IMG/VR virus record: IMGVR_UViG_3300032157_000021
Span: 1 to 44,107 of that record
Direction: 5' to 3' (one strand)
DNA from: a virus
Length of the DNA: 44,107 nt
A program made the position numbers and the translations under genes. Positions 16,143 to 24,438 of the stretch are shown piece by piece; the stretch's first letter is position 1, and each line of letters begins with the position of its first letter. Under the pieces are notes generated by a model. That model saw only the letters and a program-made list of their open reading frames with translations, did no database searches and was not told where the DNA came from.

Positions 16143-17046
16143 TTGCAACCTCCTCAGAAGCGAACTGCGATTTCGCTAAACGGTCTTTATAGTATTCAGG
16201 AAAACCACCAATCACGCCTCGCGCAATCTGCGGCCAGTAATAGGCGAACAGCTTTTCTTTGATTTCCTCGCCCATTTCTTTTTTAACGTCATTTTGAATC
16301 TCCCTAAGTAAATTGCCAATATCGCGTGGGGACTCCTCAAGAGTACCAGCTTCACGAAGATGCTGAATGGTCTTTTCCCAACGTGCGTCTGTTTTCAGAG
16401 CCGCGACAAGAATGGTCAAGAAGTCTGCCCGACCAGGATTGGCCGCGCCCCATTCTTTACCATGAACTTCCTTAAACGCCTCACTTACCCATTTGGCCAT
16501 AAGCACTTTTTTGTCAGGGCCATATTGGTTATAGTTTTTGAAAACCATTCCTTCGATCTTAGCTTTACCAAGTACAGAAACGTTCTCAAATAAGGACTTT
16601 AATTGTTCATAGTTATCAACCTTTCCTCTAAAGAAAACTGGTACAGTTTCAAGACCCAATCGGTCAGCTTCAGCTTTCTTCTCTTCTGGCGTTAAGTAAT
16701 CTTGATCGCCACGGTCGATATCAAAAATTATGACATTGTTCTGCGGCGTCCTTTCGTATTCGAGCGAGTTATGTTTCGGTCGGCAAAGGACTTCCCCTCG
16801 GTATATCCACCCTTCTTGGAGTTGTTCTTTGACTGAGACGACGTACTCTGCTGCTCCTCTAAAGAGTTTATCGGTAACTGGTTCGTAGAGGACAGCACCC
16901 TTTGAACGCATAAATAGCACTCCATCATGTTTTCCAAATGAGAACTGTGATCCGTCAACTTTTTCTTCAATTAAGACCTCCGTGTCAAAAATGTTCTTAA
17001 TGAGCTTATGGCCAAGATTAAAAATACTGGGGTAGCTATGCAGCAT
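16132..17046 (-). CDS. RNA ligase (Rnl2-like nucleotidyltransferase)
   Basis: This encodes 304 residues, with AGGAGG 5 bp before the ATG. Nucleotidyltransferase motifs are in order: I EEKVDGSQ (lysine 29 becomes AMP-bound), the GE motif in YRGEVLC (82-88), VIIFDID (105-111), IV EGMVFK (165-170) and V LMAKWVS (182-188). Length and motif layout fit the Rnl2-like family of ATP-dependent RNA ligases rather than DNA ligases, which have an OB fold after motif V. The C-terminal ~100 residues are helical. It seals 3'-OH/5'-phosphate RNA ends, which the Pnkp at 10280-11110 could produce. It shares an operon with a 3'-5' exonuclease. Confidence 0.92.
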   Translation of the reverse strand: MLHSYPSIFNLGHKLIKNIFDTEVLIEEKVDGSQFSFGKHDGVLFMRSKGAVLYEPVTDKLFRGAAEYVVSVKEQLQEGWIYRGEVLCRPKHNSLEYERTPQNNVIIFDIDRGDQDYLTPEEKKAEADRLGLETVPVFFRGKVDNYEQLKSLFENVSVLGKAKIEGMVFKNYNQYGPDKKVLMAKWVSEAFKEVHGKEWGAANPGRADFLTILVAALKTDARWEKTIQHLREAGTLEESPRDIGNLLREIQNDVKKEMGEEIKEKLFAYYWPQIARGVIGGFPEYYKDRLAKSQFASEEVANVK

Positions 17047-17054
17047 GATTCCTC

Positions 17055-17147
17055 CTAAGGTTGAGAGTCTTCGATCACATCATCTGCGTGACCACAAAAT
17101 GAACACATAAAACATGAGTATCCGAACGCGGCTATAACAAACTGCAT
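17055..17147 (-). CDS. Possible 30-residue Cys-rich peptide
   Basis: A short frame between the HNH gene and the RNA ligase encodes an apolar N-terminus followed by CFMCSFCGH and an acidic tail. The CxxCxxCxH cluster looks like a zinc site and matches other tiny Cys-rich products in this genome, but there is no good ribosome-binding site, so the call is weak. Confidence 0.28.
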   Translation of the reverse strand: MQFVIAAFGYSCFMCSFCGHADDVIEDSQP

Positions 17148-17155
17148 GTCATGGG

Positions 17156-17566
17156 TTAAGCCGGGCGCGACGCACTTCGTTTCTTGGGTTTGCTCCGCCA
17201 TATTTTTCTCCCTTGATTTTCTGTTCCCGTCTTGCTTTTATGACAGCCTTTACACAAGACTTGCAACTGACTTTCATGCACAAACAATCTGTCTCGATAA
17301 CCGTCCCAGGAGCGATCCCAGCCAGTAGCGACAGGAACAACTGGGGCGATATGATCGACTTGTTTTTGCGGTCGCTCAACCACTGTTCCACAACTTTTAC
17401 AGCGATAATACTCGATACCATCCCTTTTCTCGACAAACGCAGCTTTAAGAGCAGCGCGGTAAGCGGGACTCCAACGGAAGACTTTACGACAAAACCCGAT
17501 AAAATATCCATCAAGAGTTTTAGACCAATCCAGCGGCGGGCGCGTCGTCAACTTTCGTATCGGCAT
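17156..17566 (-). CDS. HNH endonuclease
   Basis: This encodes 136 residues. The HNH zinc module reads CKSCG (56-60), QVDHIAPVVP with the catalytic His, and LQVLCKGCHKSKT at the C-terminal side, that is paired CxxC knuckles and the DH...N/H core. The N-terminus has a helical arm (GFCRKVFRWSPAYRAALKAAF). The start overlaps the gene upstream by 47 bp. This is a free-standing nuclease, likely a homing-type element or a packaging/replication HNH; it sits between the polymerase and RNA ligase rather than next to the terminase, which favours homing. Confidence 0.85.
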   Translation of the reverse strand: MPIRKLTTRPPLDWSKTLDGYFIGFCRKVFRWSPAYRAALKAAFVEKRDGIEYYRCKSCGTVVERPQKQVDHIAPVVPVATGWDRSWDGYRDRLFVHESQLQVLCKGCHKSKTGTENQGRKIWRSKPKKRSASRPA

Positions 17567-17843
17567 TTGGCGTCTCCTCTTTCACTGGGTCGGCGACTGG
17601 ATCGCTTGGTACTTCACGCGGTACTGGCATAGCAACGGCGCGAGGTGGATCAAAGTCAATCGCCACGAGCTTTGGTACGGTATTCAGTTTCATTTCGATT
17701 TCTTTGATAAGCTCCGGCCCCATGAAAACTCCACGGCGACCGTCAGCCAAAGTTATGATAACATGCTGCATCTTAACAATGTTTGATTCAGCCACATCTG
17801 AGACTGCCTGTTCAACTTGTTCTGGCGTAACTTCTTCACTCAT
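17520..17843 (-). CDS. Hypothetical acidic protein
   Basis: The ATG at 17843 has GGAG 6 bp upstream and gives 107 residues. The centre (about 25-65) is a mixed fold (MQHVIITLADGRRGVFMGPELIKEIE), and the last 40 residues are Pro/Asp/Val-rich and disordered. It follows the DNA polymerase gene by 10 bp. Phage proteins with a short beta domain and a disordered Pro-rich tail near the polymerase are common; no function is known. Confidence 0.65.
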   Translation of the reverse strand: MSEEVTPEQVEQAVSDVAESNIVKMQHVIITLADGRRGVFMGPELIKEIEMKLNTVPKLVAIDFDPPRAVAMPVPREVPSDPVADPVKEETPNADTKVDDAPAAGLV

Positions 17844-17853
17844 AGTGATCTCC

Positions 17854-19713
17854 TTATTTCGCGTCCAACCAATTTTGACCCATACCAACTTCCGCTTTCA
17901 ATTTGATTCTCGGCAGCCATGTGGGTGTTCCTGACATCACGCGCTCTAACTTTTTCTTAGTCATGAGAGCAAATGGTAAACGCTCTACCAAGTGAATTTC
18001 ATCATGGACGAGCCCCGTGACTTTATCACCAAATTGTTGAGCGGCCTCTTTACAAAGGACGCCAGCCAATCCTTGAGAAATGTTTTCAAGAACCTTCCCG
18101 CCATACAGCTTACGTTTCTGCAATTGGCCTTTATCCCAAATGTCGTAAATCCATTCCGGCCCTTGCTCGCCTTGTAATTGGCGAAGATTTGGATATTGCA
18201 TTTCCAATCCGTCGGGCAAAATTAATGCCTCTTTTTTATACCTAATTGGCATCCCTATGAATAGCCCCTCTCCATCACCCGCAAGAAGCGGAATGTAGCT
18301 ATTCAAAACATACCACAATTGTGGCACACGGGTGTACCTACTTCGGTACAAATCTACAGCGCGTTCGGCCTCGGCGTCAGAGATGTCTTGACCAGTCTGA
18401 AGGCGCACCGTCCGTTTAAACTTTTTTGGCCCCATGCCGTATCCCAAACCAAGAATGGCGCATTTTCCAAAGCGGCGTTCAAGTTCGTGCTTCTTGGTTA
18501 TTGTGCGTTCATAGAACGTTGAAGCAAAGTCACAATACAAGTCTACATCATTTTCAATGGCATCAATGAGTCCAGGGTCTTTCGATAAATAAGCAACAAG
18601 CCTTAATTCGATATTGGCGAAGTCGCCGACGATAAGTCGGAATCCACTGGGAGCTTGGACAGCTTTTCGAAGCGCACTTCCTCTGGTGAAATTTTGTGGA
18701 TTTCCACCAGCACCTTTCCCGCCTGAAAATCTATGTGTTTGGTTCGCACCAGAAAATTCGACATCAAAAGGCCAATACCCAGTTTCTCCAATTTTCGAAA
18801 GTTTTTCACTTCTTGTTTCGAGAAGATTAGACTTAGCGGCAACACGCGCTTCACAGAGGATTCGTAGTCGTTCATTTTCGTTCTCCAACATATCAAGAAA
18901 GTCAGGATCGCCAAGGGCAATCGCTGGTATCATCTTTGGTGACCCGTCCTCATTCTTCTGCTTTGGCGACGGTTTCACTGGCACGTCAAATCCTTCTTTC
19001 TCAAGAAGTTTCGGGAACTTGACGTTAGACGAAAACTCTGCCTTATCAATTTGCAAATCGCTAAATATCGTTGACTTGCGTTGACGCTCGCTTTCGGCTG
19101 TCTTCTTGAGAAGGTCAACGTTAAGTTCGATCTTTGGATTTACAAACATCTGTACTGTTCTATGAAGCATCTCCATTTGGCTCTCTGGAAAATCAGGAGA
19201 CAATCTATGAAAAATCGCCCCGCCCAATTCCACGTCATGCAAGCAGTATTCTGCAAGTTCACGCTCTTGGTCGGGGGTCAAATCTTTTAACCCATCCGTC
19301 TTCATTACACCTTTTGCTTCCATCTTGAAGTATTCCGCAATGGTTCCCAAAGAATGATTTTTGATGCGCTTTCCGAAGACAGCGCGTGACATTCCTTTGG
19401 TATCAATCCATCTCGCGGGCTGAACGCCATATACTTGACGGAGAATAAATCCGTCGAACTTGGCGTTGTGCGCGATCACTTCTGTTTTACTCCAATCAAC
19501 TGAAGCAAAAAATCTTGGTAGCTCTGAGCCTGTCACCCAAGCCGGTTCAGCATGTCCTTCGTCTGTCAACCACATATAACCCATACCAAAGGCTTTGAAC
19601 AGTGGGCTACGAATGTATTCGACCATACTCATTTTTTTCAAAGTATAGCCTTCCTTTGAGTCAAAGTAAGACTCAAAATCTATGACAAGTTTTTGACGTT
19701 CAATACTTGACAT
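17854..19713 (-). CDS. DNA polymerase I family (family A) replicative polymerase
   Basis: This encodes 619 residues. It has a 3'-5' proofreading domain at the N-terminus (VIDFESY with D12/E14, HNAKFDGFIL, YCLHDVELGG) and a family A polymerase domain: motif A VGDFANIELRLVAYLS, motif B in RRFGKCAILGLGYGMG, motif C VHDEIHL. No 5'-3' exonuclease domain is present, as usual for phage PolA-type enzymes. Its ATG shares a base with the stop of the DUF5664 gene (TAATG), so polymerase and nucleotide enzyme are made together. It should copy the phage genome with the prim-pol/helicase at 21260-22858. Confidence 0.95.
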   Translation of the reverse strand: MSSIERQKLVIDFESYFDSKEGYTLKKMSMVEYIRSPLFKAFGMGYMWLTDEGHAEPAWVTGSELPRFFASVDWSKTEVIAHNAKFDGFILRQVYGVQPARWIDTKGMSRAVFGKRIKNHSLGTIAEYFKMEAKGVMKTDGLKDLTPDQERELAEYCLHDVELGGAIFHRLSPDFPESQMEMLHRTVQMFVNPKIELNVDLLKKTAESERQRKSTIFSDLQIDKAEFSSNVKFPKLLEKEGFDVPVKPSPKQKNEDGSPKMIPAIALGDPDFLDMLENENERLRILCEARVAAKSNLLETRSEKLSKIGETGYWPFDVEFSGANQTHRFSGGKGAGGNPQNFTRGSALRKAVQAPSGFRLIVGDFANIELRLVAYLSKDPGLIDAIENDVDLYCDFASTFYERTITKKHELERRFGKCAILGLGYGMGPKKFKRTVRLQTGQDISDAEAERAVDLYRSRYTRVPQLWYVLNSYIPLLAGDGEGLFIGMPIRYKKEALILPDGLEMQYPNLRQLQGEQGPEWIYDIWDKGQLQKRKLYGGKVLENISQGLAGVLCKEAAQQFGDKVTGLVHDEIHLVERLPFALMTKKKLERVMSGTPTWLPRIKLKAEVGMGQNWLDAK

Positions 19714-20138
19714 TATTTTGTCGGCCTATCATCAAATTGAATAAGTCCGCGTTTCTCATATGCTGATAAAAACATCAATTCACAGATAGCATGGTCGATG
19801 TGTGACTCGCTTCCATCGGCGTGATTGATACCATCTTTACCGTTAAGTTTCGCGTTCCAGAAATCCGCAAGGTGGCGTTGCGTCGCACCAAATACTCGTC
19901 CATAAGAAATCCCTTTTTCCCAGTTTCGGTCGGCATACTTCTTAGCACCGGCGGTAAGGATTCTGGCGACAGCAGCAATGACTTCGTATGGTAAAAGCTC
20001 GAATCTAGCCTTGCCCTCATCTTTCTTTTCTCCTGACTTTAAAATTTGTCCATCCATTTTCTCTTGCCTCTCTTTTTCAGGAATATAAATCACGGCATTT
20101 GGTCTATCATCATCCAGAGGATTTGGAAAGTATGTCAT
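19713..20138 (-). CDS. DUF5664 family protein, putative dATP/dGTP diphosphohydrolase
   Basis: This encodes 141 residues with GGAGA about 7 bp before the ATG. The pattern KKDEGKARFELLPYEVI, ILTAGAKKYADRNWEKG, RVFGATQRHLADFW and a terminal SHIDHAICELMFLSA is that of DUF5664, annotated in many phages as a dATP/dGTP diphosphohydrolase domain related to MazG-type enzymes. Acidic and His residues in the helices would bind magnesium and nucleotide. Coupled start with the DNA polymerase suggests a role in shaping the dNTP pool for phage replication. Which nucleotide is hydrolysed cannot be told from sequence. Confidence 0.8.
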   Translation of the reverse strand: MTYFPNPLDDDRPNAVIYIPEKERQEKMDGQILKSGEKKDEGKARFELLPYEVIAAVARILTAGAKKYADRNWEKGISYGRVFGATQRHLADFWNAKLNGKDGINHADGSESHIDHAICELMFLSAYEKRGLIQFDDRPTK

Positions 20139-20407
20139 TAAATTTCTCCGTTTTCTTCGAATTTTTCGTTCTCATAAGGATGGACTTCACGGATATAAAA
20201 CTCAAGAAAAGCAAGACATTTTGCCGTTTGTTCATCACTTGTTTTAAATAGTCTCTTAAACTCGTTGTGAGCCGTAGTCCATCGACGTTCTTTTCTCCAC
20301 GCTGCAATCAATGGGTTGTATTCAAGAAAGGTGTAATCACCCTTTTCACTTGGCTTTATATCTCCCGTAAGAAGAGGAGCCCGGCGATCTCGTTTAATTG
20401 CTGGCAT
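20138..20407 (-). CDS. Hypothetical protein
   Basis: The ATG at 20407 has AGAGGAG 8 bp upstream and was preferred to an upstream extension. The 89-residue product starts with a basic segment (MPAIKRDRRAPLLTG), then has a WRKERRW helical region and an acidic C-terminus (ENEKFEENGEI). It is translationally coupled to the DUF5664 gene by overlap at 20138. Function is unknown. Confidence 0.65.
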   Translation of the reverse strand: MPAIKRDRRAPLLTGDIKPSEKGDYTFLEYNPLIAAWRKERRWTTAHNEFKRLFKTSDEQTAKCLAFLEFYIREVHPYENEKFEENGEI

Positions 20408-20594
20408 CTTCTTTCTCCTCTTTCGGCGCAGTTTGAGTTTCAATGTATTCTTCAATCTTTCCAATAGCGGCCATGTAACCAACAGCAACCACCATCCAAC
20501 CAAGGGCGACAACGGCCCAATTTTGTATCAATAGTCCAAAGATAGCGGCAACGCTACCGGCTGTTCGTATATGTCTCTGAAACGAAAAACTCAT
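20394..20594 (-). CDS. Small two-helix membrane protein
   Basis: This encodes 66 residues with GGAGG 5 bp before the ATG. Two hydrophobic stretches (GSVAAIFGLLIQNWAVVALG, then WMVVAVGYMAAIG) form one long or two short membrane helices, followed by an acidic cytoplasmic tail. It could be an envelope-active early protein. Function is unknown. Confidence 0.65.
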   Translation of the reverse strand: MSFSFQRHIRTAGSVAAIFGLLIQNWAVVALGWMVVAVGYMAAIGKIEEYIETQTAPKEEKEDASN

Positions 20595-20602
20595 GATTCC
20601 TC

Positions 20603-21145
20603 CTATTTAAAAAGTTCTACAATCTTTTCAATGTTTGACTTTATGATCGCTTGCGGAAAGAACTTAATACGCCAGAAAAATCTTTGGTGGCGACTTAAGA
20701 AATTCCGCGATAAGAAACGAGCAGCTTGTACTTCATTCTGACACACAAAGTCACTTTGGTGCTTGGCAATAAACCCAGGTCGCGGATTTATAAAGACCGT
20801 GATCTTCCACATCGTACCACGCGCTTTTGCCAATTCAAAGATTGAACCCTGACTTTTCATGCCGTCTTTAGGAAACACAAATGCTTGGCTCTTACGAATT
20901 TGTTTACCATCTTTAGCCCATATCTGAGTTCCGCTTACGCCAGGACGGTCACCAATAATATCCGGTGTATCCTTGATGCCTTCTCCGGGCAATGGACTAT
21001 TCACCTTTATTTGGTAAGAAGTATAGGTCTTTCGTTGGCGACGATAAACCTGCCACACTTGATGACCAGTCTTACCCGTCATTTTCATAGCGGGGTATAT
21101 CGCAAGTGACGGCCCAAACCACCAATGGTAAAGTTGAGCAAACAT
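20603..21145 (-). CDS. Hypothetical protein with hydrophobic N-terminus
   Basis: The ATG at 21145, with GAGG 9 bp upstream, gives 180 residues. The N-terminus is aromatic and apolar (FAQLYHWWFGPSLAIYP), and the body is basic with several Phe/Arg stretches (FLSRNFLSRHQRFFWRIKFF). A membrane-proximal protein is possible; no motif is recognised. It shares one base with the stop of the small protein upstream. Confidence 0.62.
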   Translation of the reverse strand: MFAQLYHWWFGPSLAIYPAMKMTGKTGHQVWQVYRRQRKTYTSYQIKVNSPLPGEGIKDTPDIIGDRPGVSGTQIWAKDGKQIRKSQAFVFPKDGMKSQGSIFELAKARGTMWKITVFINPRPGFIAKHQSDFVCQNEVQAARFLSRNFLSRHQRFFWRIKFFPQAIIKSNIEKIVELFK

Positions 21146-21243
21146 TAGAATAACCTCGCGGTTAAAGATGCGACAAGGCGATAGAGTGGGCCATAGCACA
21201 AGCCAATCACAATCGCACAAAGGACATTATTTAGTGTGTTCAT
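21145..21243 (-). CDS. 32-residue membrane peptide
   Basis: The ATG at 21243 has GGAGG 7 bp upstream. The product has one hydrophobic helix (NNVLCAIVIGLCYGPLYRLVA) and a basic end. The strong ribosome-binding site and direct coupling to the gene downstream support real translation of this tiny gene. Function is unknown. Confidence 0.6.
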   Translation of the reverse strand: MNTLNNVLCAIVIGLCYGPLYRLVASLTARLF

Positions 21244-21259
21244 TAGAACGCCTCCACTG

Positions 21260-22858
21260 TTAATCTGGCTCTTTGAAACGTGCTGTATCGGTTTCAAAAT
21301 CGAGAGAGAAACGAACTTCTCGCCGTCCATGTCGATTTTTTGGAATATATCCAACCACCCGCTGAACACGTTCTTCCGTCCATTTATCTGGCGGACACAA
21401 CAACAAACAAACGCCAGCTTCATTCTCTATACCACCACTTTCTTTAAAGTCGTGCATAGTATATTGAACTGGTACACCGGGTTTAATTGGTTCTTTACGT
21501 CTTAATTGAGCCGTTATGACGCCCGGTATATTATACTTGATAACCAACTTCTTTAAACCCATCATAAAATCGTCCATATCTGTGCGGCGGTTTTCGCTAA
21601 GGCGAACATGGTGGATATGGTCGAGAAACATTACGTCGGGCTTAATAGCTTCAACCGCTGCATATATATTATCAAGCGTTGGTTGATCCTCCGGCGAAAT
21701 AAACAAAAGTGACGATTGAAACGATTCTAAAAATAATTTAACTTTTTCAGTTTCTTCTGCGCTTAAATGCCCCGATAGAAGAGTAGTCAAAGATACACCC
21801 GAACCAAGTGAAATGAGCCGATCACGAATTTCTTTTTGTGGCATTTCCGTACTAAAAAATAAAACTTTTTTACCGTCTTTCACCAAAGATAAAGCAGAAG
21901 CCAAAACAAATTGAGTTTTACCACCGTTTGTCGGCGCACCAATTACAAAAAGATTTTGGCGAACATATCCACGAGCAAGACGATCTAATACTCCAAAACC
22001 AGTACAAAACTCTGGTCTAATAAACCGCGAACGTTTTGCTAATTCCGTGAGGTATTCTTGAGACGGAACTTTGAACTCCGTGACTTCGCTATTAACACTA
22101 CGTTCATTAGGCGCATAGCGTCCAACCGACTCACATATCGTTCGAAGTTCTCCTTCATCAAAAGAAACCGCTGCTGCTTTATCTTTGAGTACATTGAAAA
22201 TAAAAAGGCTATCATAACCCCGACTTCTAAAACTACCAGCGATACGAGTAAAAACTTCATTGCGGTTTCCCTCCTTTAAAGAACTGAGAGCTTCATTCAA
22301 CCAATCCTGTTTCGTTGAGGTATCACTTTTGATACTTGAGCGAAATGAGCTACCCTTGGCCGGGAGGAGTTCGAGCAACCATTCTGGAAAGGCTACCAAG
22401 GGCGTCAAATGCGGAGGATTGATCCAACTATAACCCTCCGATGGTGTCATCCGTGAATAGCCGCCTTTCCCTTTCGTATCAATTCCCAATGCGATGACAC
22501 TGGTTGTGTTCGTTTGTTTTTCTTCGAGCGTGGTTGACCAGCGGAAATATAAATGTAAACCACCCGATTTTGTTTTCTCGGCCCATGTACGAGGCAACCT
22601 ATATTTATTTGCATTATACCAAGTTAATGATTCTTTGTGTTTTGTAAAATCGAAATCCAACAATATCATCCCGCTAATTGGCCCCATTGCGACGCCAACA
22701 CTTCGTCCGTTTTGACTGAACCACGTTTGAATTTCTTCGTATGTTGGAAGCTCATCTTGCAACCGCGCCCACTTTATTAATGGTGTTTTAGTAGCATTAT
22801 CTACCGGAAAAACTGATAGATTGCGGTTTCGTAATTTTATGATTTCCGTGAGATTCAT
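21260..22858 (-). CDS. Primase-helicase: prim-pol domain fused to DnaB-type helicase
   Basis: This encodes 532 residues, with GGAGAAAC before the ATG. The N-terminal ~165 are a bifunctional primase/polymerase (prim-pol) domain: FPVDNATKTPLIKW, catalytic LLDFDF (D68, D70) and the SGGLHLYFRW signature (98-107). The C-terminal RecA-like helicase has Walker A GAPTNGGKT (307-315), an FFSTEM stretch, Walker B VMFLDHIHH (Asp412) and the later VITAQLRRKE (sensor) motif, as in DnaB/gp4-like hexameric helicases. It unwinds and primes at the fork for the PolA polymerase. A prim-pol in place of a TOPRIM/zinc primase sets it apart from T7-like replisomes. The start lies inside the 3' end of an HNH gene (62 bp overlap). 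Confidence 0.92.
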   Translation of the reverse strand: MNLTEIIKLRNRNLSVFPVDNATKTPLIKWARLQDELPTYEEIQTWFSQNGRSVGVAMGPISGMILLDFDFTKHKESLTWYNANKYRLPRTWAEKTKSGGLHLYFRWSTTLEEKQTNTTSVIALGIDTKGKGGYSRMTPSEGYSWINPPHLTPLVAFPEWLLELLPAKGSSFRSSIKSDTSTKQDWLNEALSSLKEGNRNEVFTRIAGSFRSRGYDSLFIFNVLKDKAAAVSFDEGELRTICESVGRYAPNERSVNSEVTEFKVPSQEYLTELAKRSRFIRPEFCTGFGVLDRLARGYVRQNLFVIGAPTNGGKTQFVLASALSLVKDGKKVLFFSTEMPQKEIRDRLISLGSGVSLTTLLSGHLSAEETEKVKLFLESFQSSLLFISPEDQPTLDNIYAAVEAIKPDVMFLDHIHHVRLSENRRTDMDDFMMGLKKLVIKYNIPGVITAQLRRKEPIKPGVPVQYTMHDFKESGGIENEAGVCLLLCPPDKWTEERVQRVVGYIPKNRHGRREVRFSLDFETDTARFKEPD

Positions 22859-23258
22859 GTTTCTCCAAATAGATAATAGCTGCTTTCAAAATTGTGCAGT
22901 CTTCTCGAACTTGACCCAATGCCATATTACAGTGATTACAAAGAAGACCACGTACAACACCAGTTTTATGGTTGTGATCTACAGTTAATGGGAATCCAGG
23001 ACAATTACAAATTGCACACAAACCATTCTGATTGTAAAGTTTTGTATCATACTCTTGCGGCGTTAATCCATAAGATGTTCGCAAACGATACGCTCGACCA
23101 TATGTTTTAATTTTCTCTTTGTTATCTTTTCGCCAGAGTTTCATATTAACTCTAGCACGAGGTTTATCTATGGGCCATCGTTCTTTTTGGTACGCAAGAC
23201 GTTTTTCTTTGTTTTTATGGTACCATTCTTTCCAATAACCCACACGATTAGAGGGCAT
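22797..23258 (-). CDS. Endonuclease VII-like HNH nuclease
   Basis: This 153-residue protein is of the recombination endonuclease VII type: paired CAIC and CNHC zinc knuckles flank FPLTVDHNHKTGVVRGLLC, with the catalytic DH and following His/Asn, and a C-terminal YLEKH helix. The N-terminal ~60 residues are basic and repeat KE/RK-rich helices. In T4 such an enzyme resolves branched DNA, but the small free-standing versions are often homing nucleases. It overlaps both its neighbours (10 bp and 62 bp), which suggests insertion into an already compact operon. Either Holliday-junction resolution or homing is possible. Confidence 0.85.
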   Translation of the reverse strand: MPSNRVGYWKEWYHKNKEKRLAYQKERWPIDKPRARVNMKLWRKDNKEKIKTYGRAYRLRTSYGLTPQEYDTKLYNQNGLCAICNCPGFPLTVDHNHKTGVVRGLLCNHCNMALGQVREDCTILKAAIIYLEKHESHGNHKITKPQSISFSGR

Positions 23259-24147
23259 CTTTCTTTTTGCGCGTGATAGTTTTGTCTTTAGATTCTGAAC
23301 TCACGCCTCCATTATATTTAAAACGCTTATCTGATTCCCAAGCCAAACGGAACTTGTATGTCTCGCGGCATCTGATTGCTTGGTACTTTAGCTGCTCGAT
23401 TTCTTCGGGACTTGTTATGAGCATGGGATGAAAGTCATCACCATTCTCTTTACCAAACCTCAAGATTTCGAGCCCGCCGACCTTTAATGGGAGTCCATAC
23501 TGTGCGAGCCATTTGTCAAGCCACTCTTCGATTGCAATTGAGTATGACGCAAGCTGGATGAATTGATCCACATAGATTCCATTACTTGTTTTATAATCTG
23601 AAAGAATAAGAAGACCGTTACGAAGAGACAAATGGTCAAACTTACCACCAAATTGATGACGAATTGATGCCACAATCGCTTCCAGCAAAACAGTTTCGCC
23701 TTTGTTCTGACCATGCCATTCCTCGAATTTCTTTACGCCGTTATTAATCTTGTCCCAGTTTGGATTCTCTTCGTGTTCGGACAGCATTTGCAGTCCTTCT
23801 CTAGTTCGGCCAAGTTCGACAAGATATGCGTAATCGTGGACGATTGTACCGATATCAGCGGCCTCTTCAGCTTTGGTTCGATGCGCGGTCTTCGCTGCTT
23901 TAATGATTTCTTTTTTCTTTTCATTATCAGGCCACTCCACGAAATTTCCTTCGTGAGTCGATTCCTCCATGAGTTTATTGTAAGTATACTCGGCCCCTTG
24001 ACCAATCATCCATGACACGAGTTGCTCCGATGTGGGATAACCGCCCTTACCAAATGTAGTGGCTCCGGGTATTCTATTACCATCGAGAGTGTAACGGTGT
24101 TTCTCTTCGTCGAAGAGAAGGATATGATCGTCTTTACGAGATTCCAT
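23248..24147 (-). CDS. PD-(D/E)XK nuclease (RecB/Cas4-like exonuclease)
   Basis: The ATG at 24147 gives 299 residues; an upstream TTG was not used. The core shows AADIGTIVHDYAY (helix with GTxxH), then GGKFDHL and LILSDYKTSNGIY, which supply the conserved D...DxK ladder of RecB-like nucleases. IQLASYSIAIEEWL matches the QLxxYxxAIE motif that follows. These are single-strand or double-strand DNA exonucleases involved in phage recombination or host DNA degradation. With the OB-like protein two genes upstream it resembles an exonuclease plus ssDNA-binding set. Confidence 0.86.
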   Translation of the reverse strand: MESRKDDHILLFDEEKHRYTLDGNRIPGATTFGKGGYPTSEQLVSWMIGQGAEYTYNKLMEESTHEGNFVEWPDNEKKKEIIKAAKTAHRTKAEEAADIGTIVHDYAYLVELGRTREGLQMLSEHEENPNWDKINNGVKKFEEWHGQNKGETVLLEAIVASIRHQFGGKFDHLSLRNGLLILSDYKTSNGIYVDQFIQLASYSIAIEEWLDKWLAQYGLPLKVGGLEILRFGKENGDDFHPMLITSPEEIEQLKYQAIRCRETYKFRLAWESDKRFKYNGGVSSESKDKTITRKKKDAL

Positions 24148-24148
24148 T

Positions 24149-24436
24149 TTAGCTTTCTGACTCCACAAACGCGATTAATTTACGAGTCACGCTTTTGATA
24201 GATTCAACAACCGCATCTTCAGTCGTGTGACCAAGACCGGCGAGGGACATTGATTGCGTCACAGCTTGAGTAAGACCTTGAACCAAAATGCGTCGGCCTT
24301 TGGTATCTTCATAGTTACTGACTTTCTTGTTTTCAACCGGCGTGGTATCAAGTTTGCGACTAACTGGCGCAGGGGCCGTTTCAGCCACACTCGTTGGCTT
24401 GGTCGCAACAGCACCATTTGATCTATTGATAGCCAT
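24149..24436 (-). CDS. Hypothetical protein upstream of the exonuclease
   Basis: This encodes 95 residues, with GGAGG 7 bp before the ATG. The first ~45 are Ala/Thr/Pro/Val-rich and probably disordered (SVAETAPAPVSRK); the rest is helical (ILVQGLTQAVTQSMSLAGL) and ends acidic. It lies between an OB-like protein and a nuclease, so a recombination accessory role is plausible, but no domain is recognised. Confidence 0.65.
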   Translation of the reverse strand: MAINRSNGAVATKPTSVAETAPAPVSRKLDTTPVENKKVSNYEDTKGRRILVQGLTQAVTQSMSLAGLGHTTEDAVVESIKSVTRKLIAFVESES

Positions 24437-24438
24437 GA

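Noticed and set aside
19713-20138. Z-genome (2-aminoadenine) phage because of a dATP/dGTP hydrolase-like gene next to a PolA polymerase
   Set aside because: No PurZ-like adenylosuccinate synthetase and no HD-type DatZ protein were seen, so the evidence for modified DNA is too thin.
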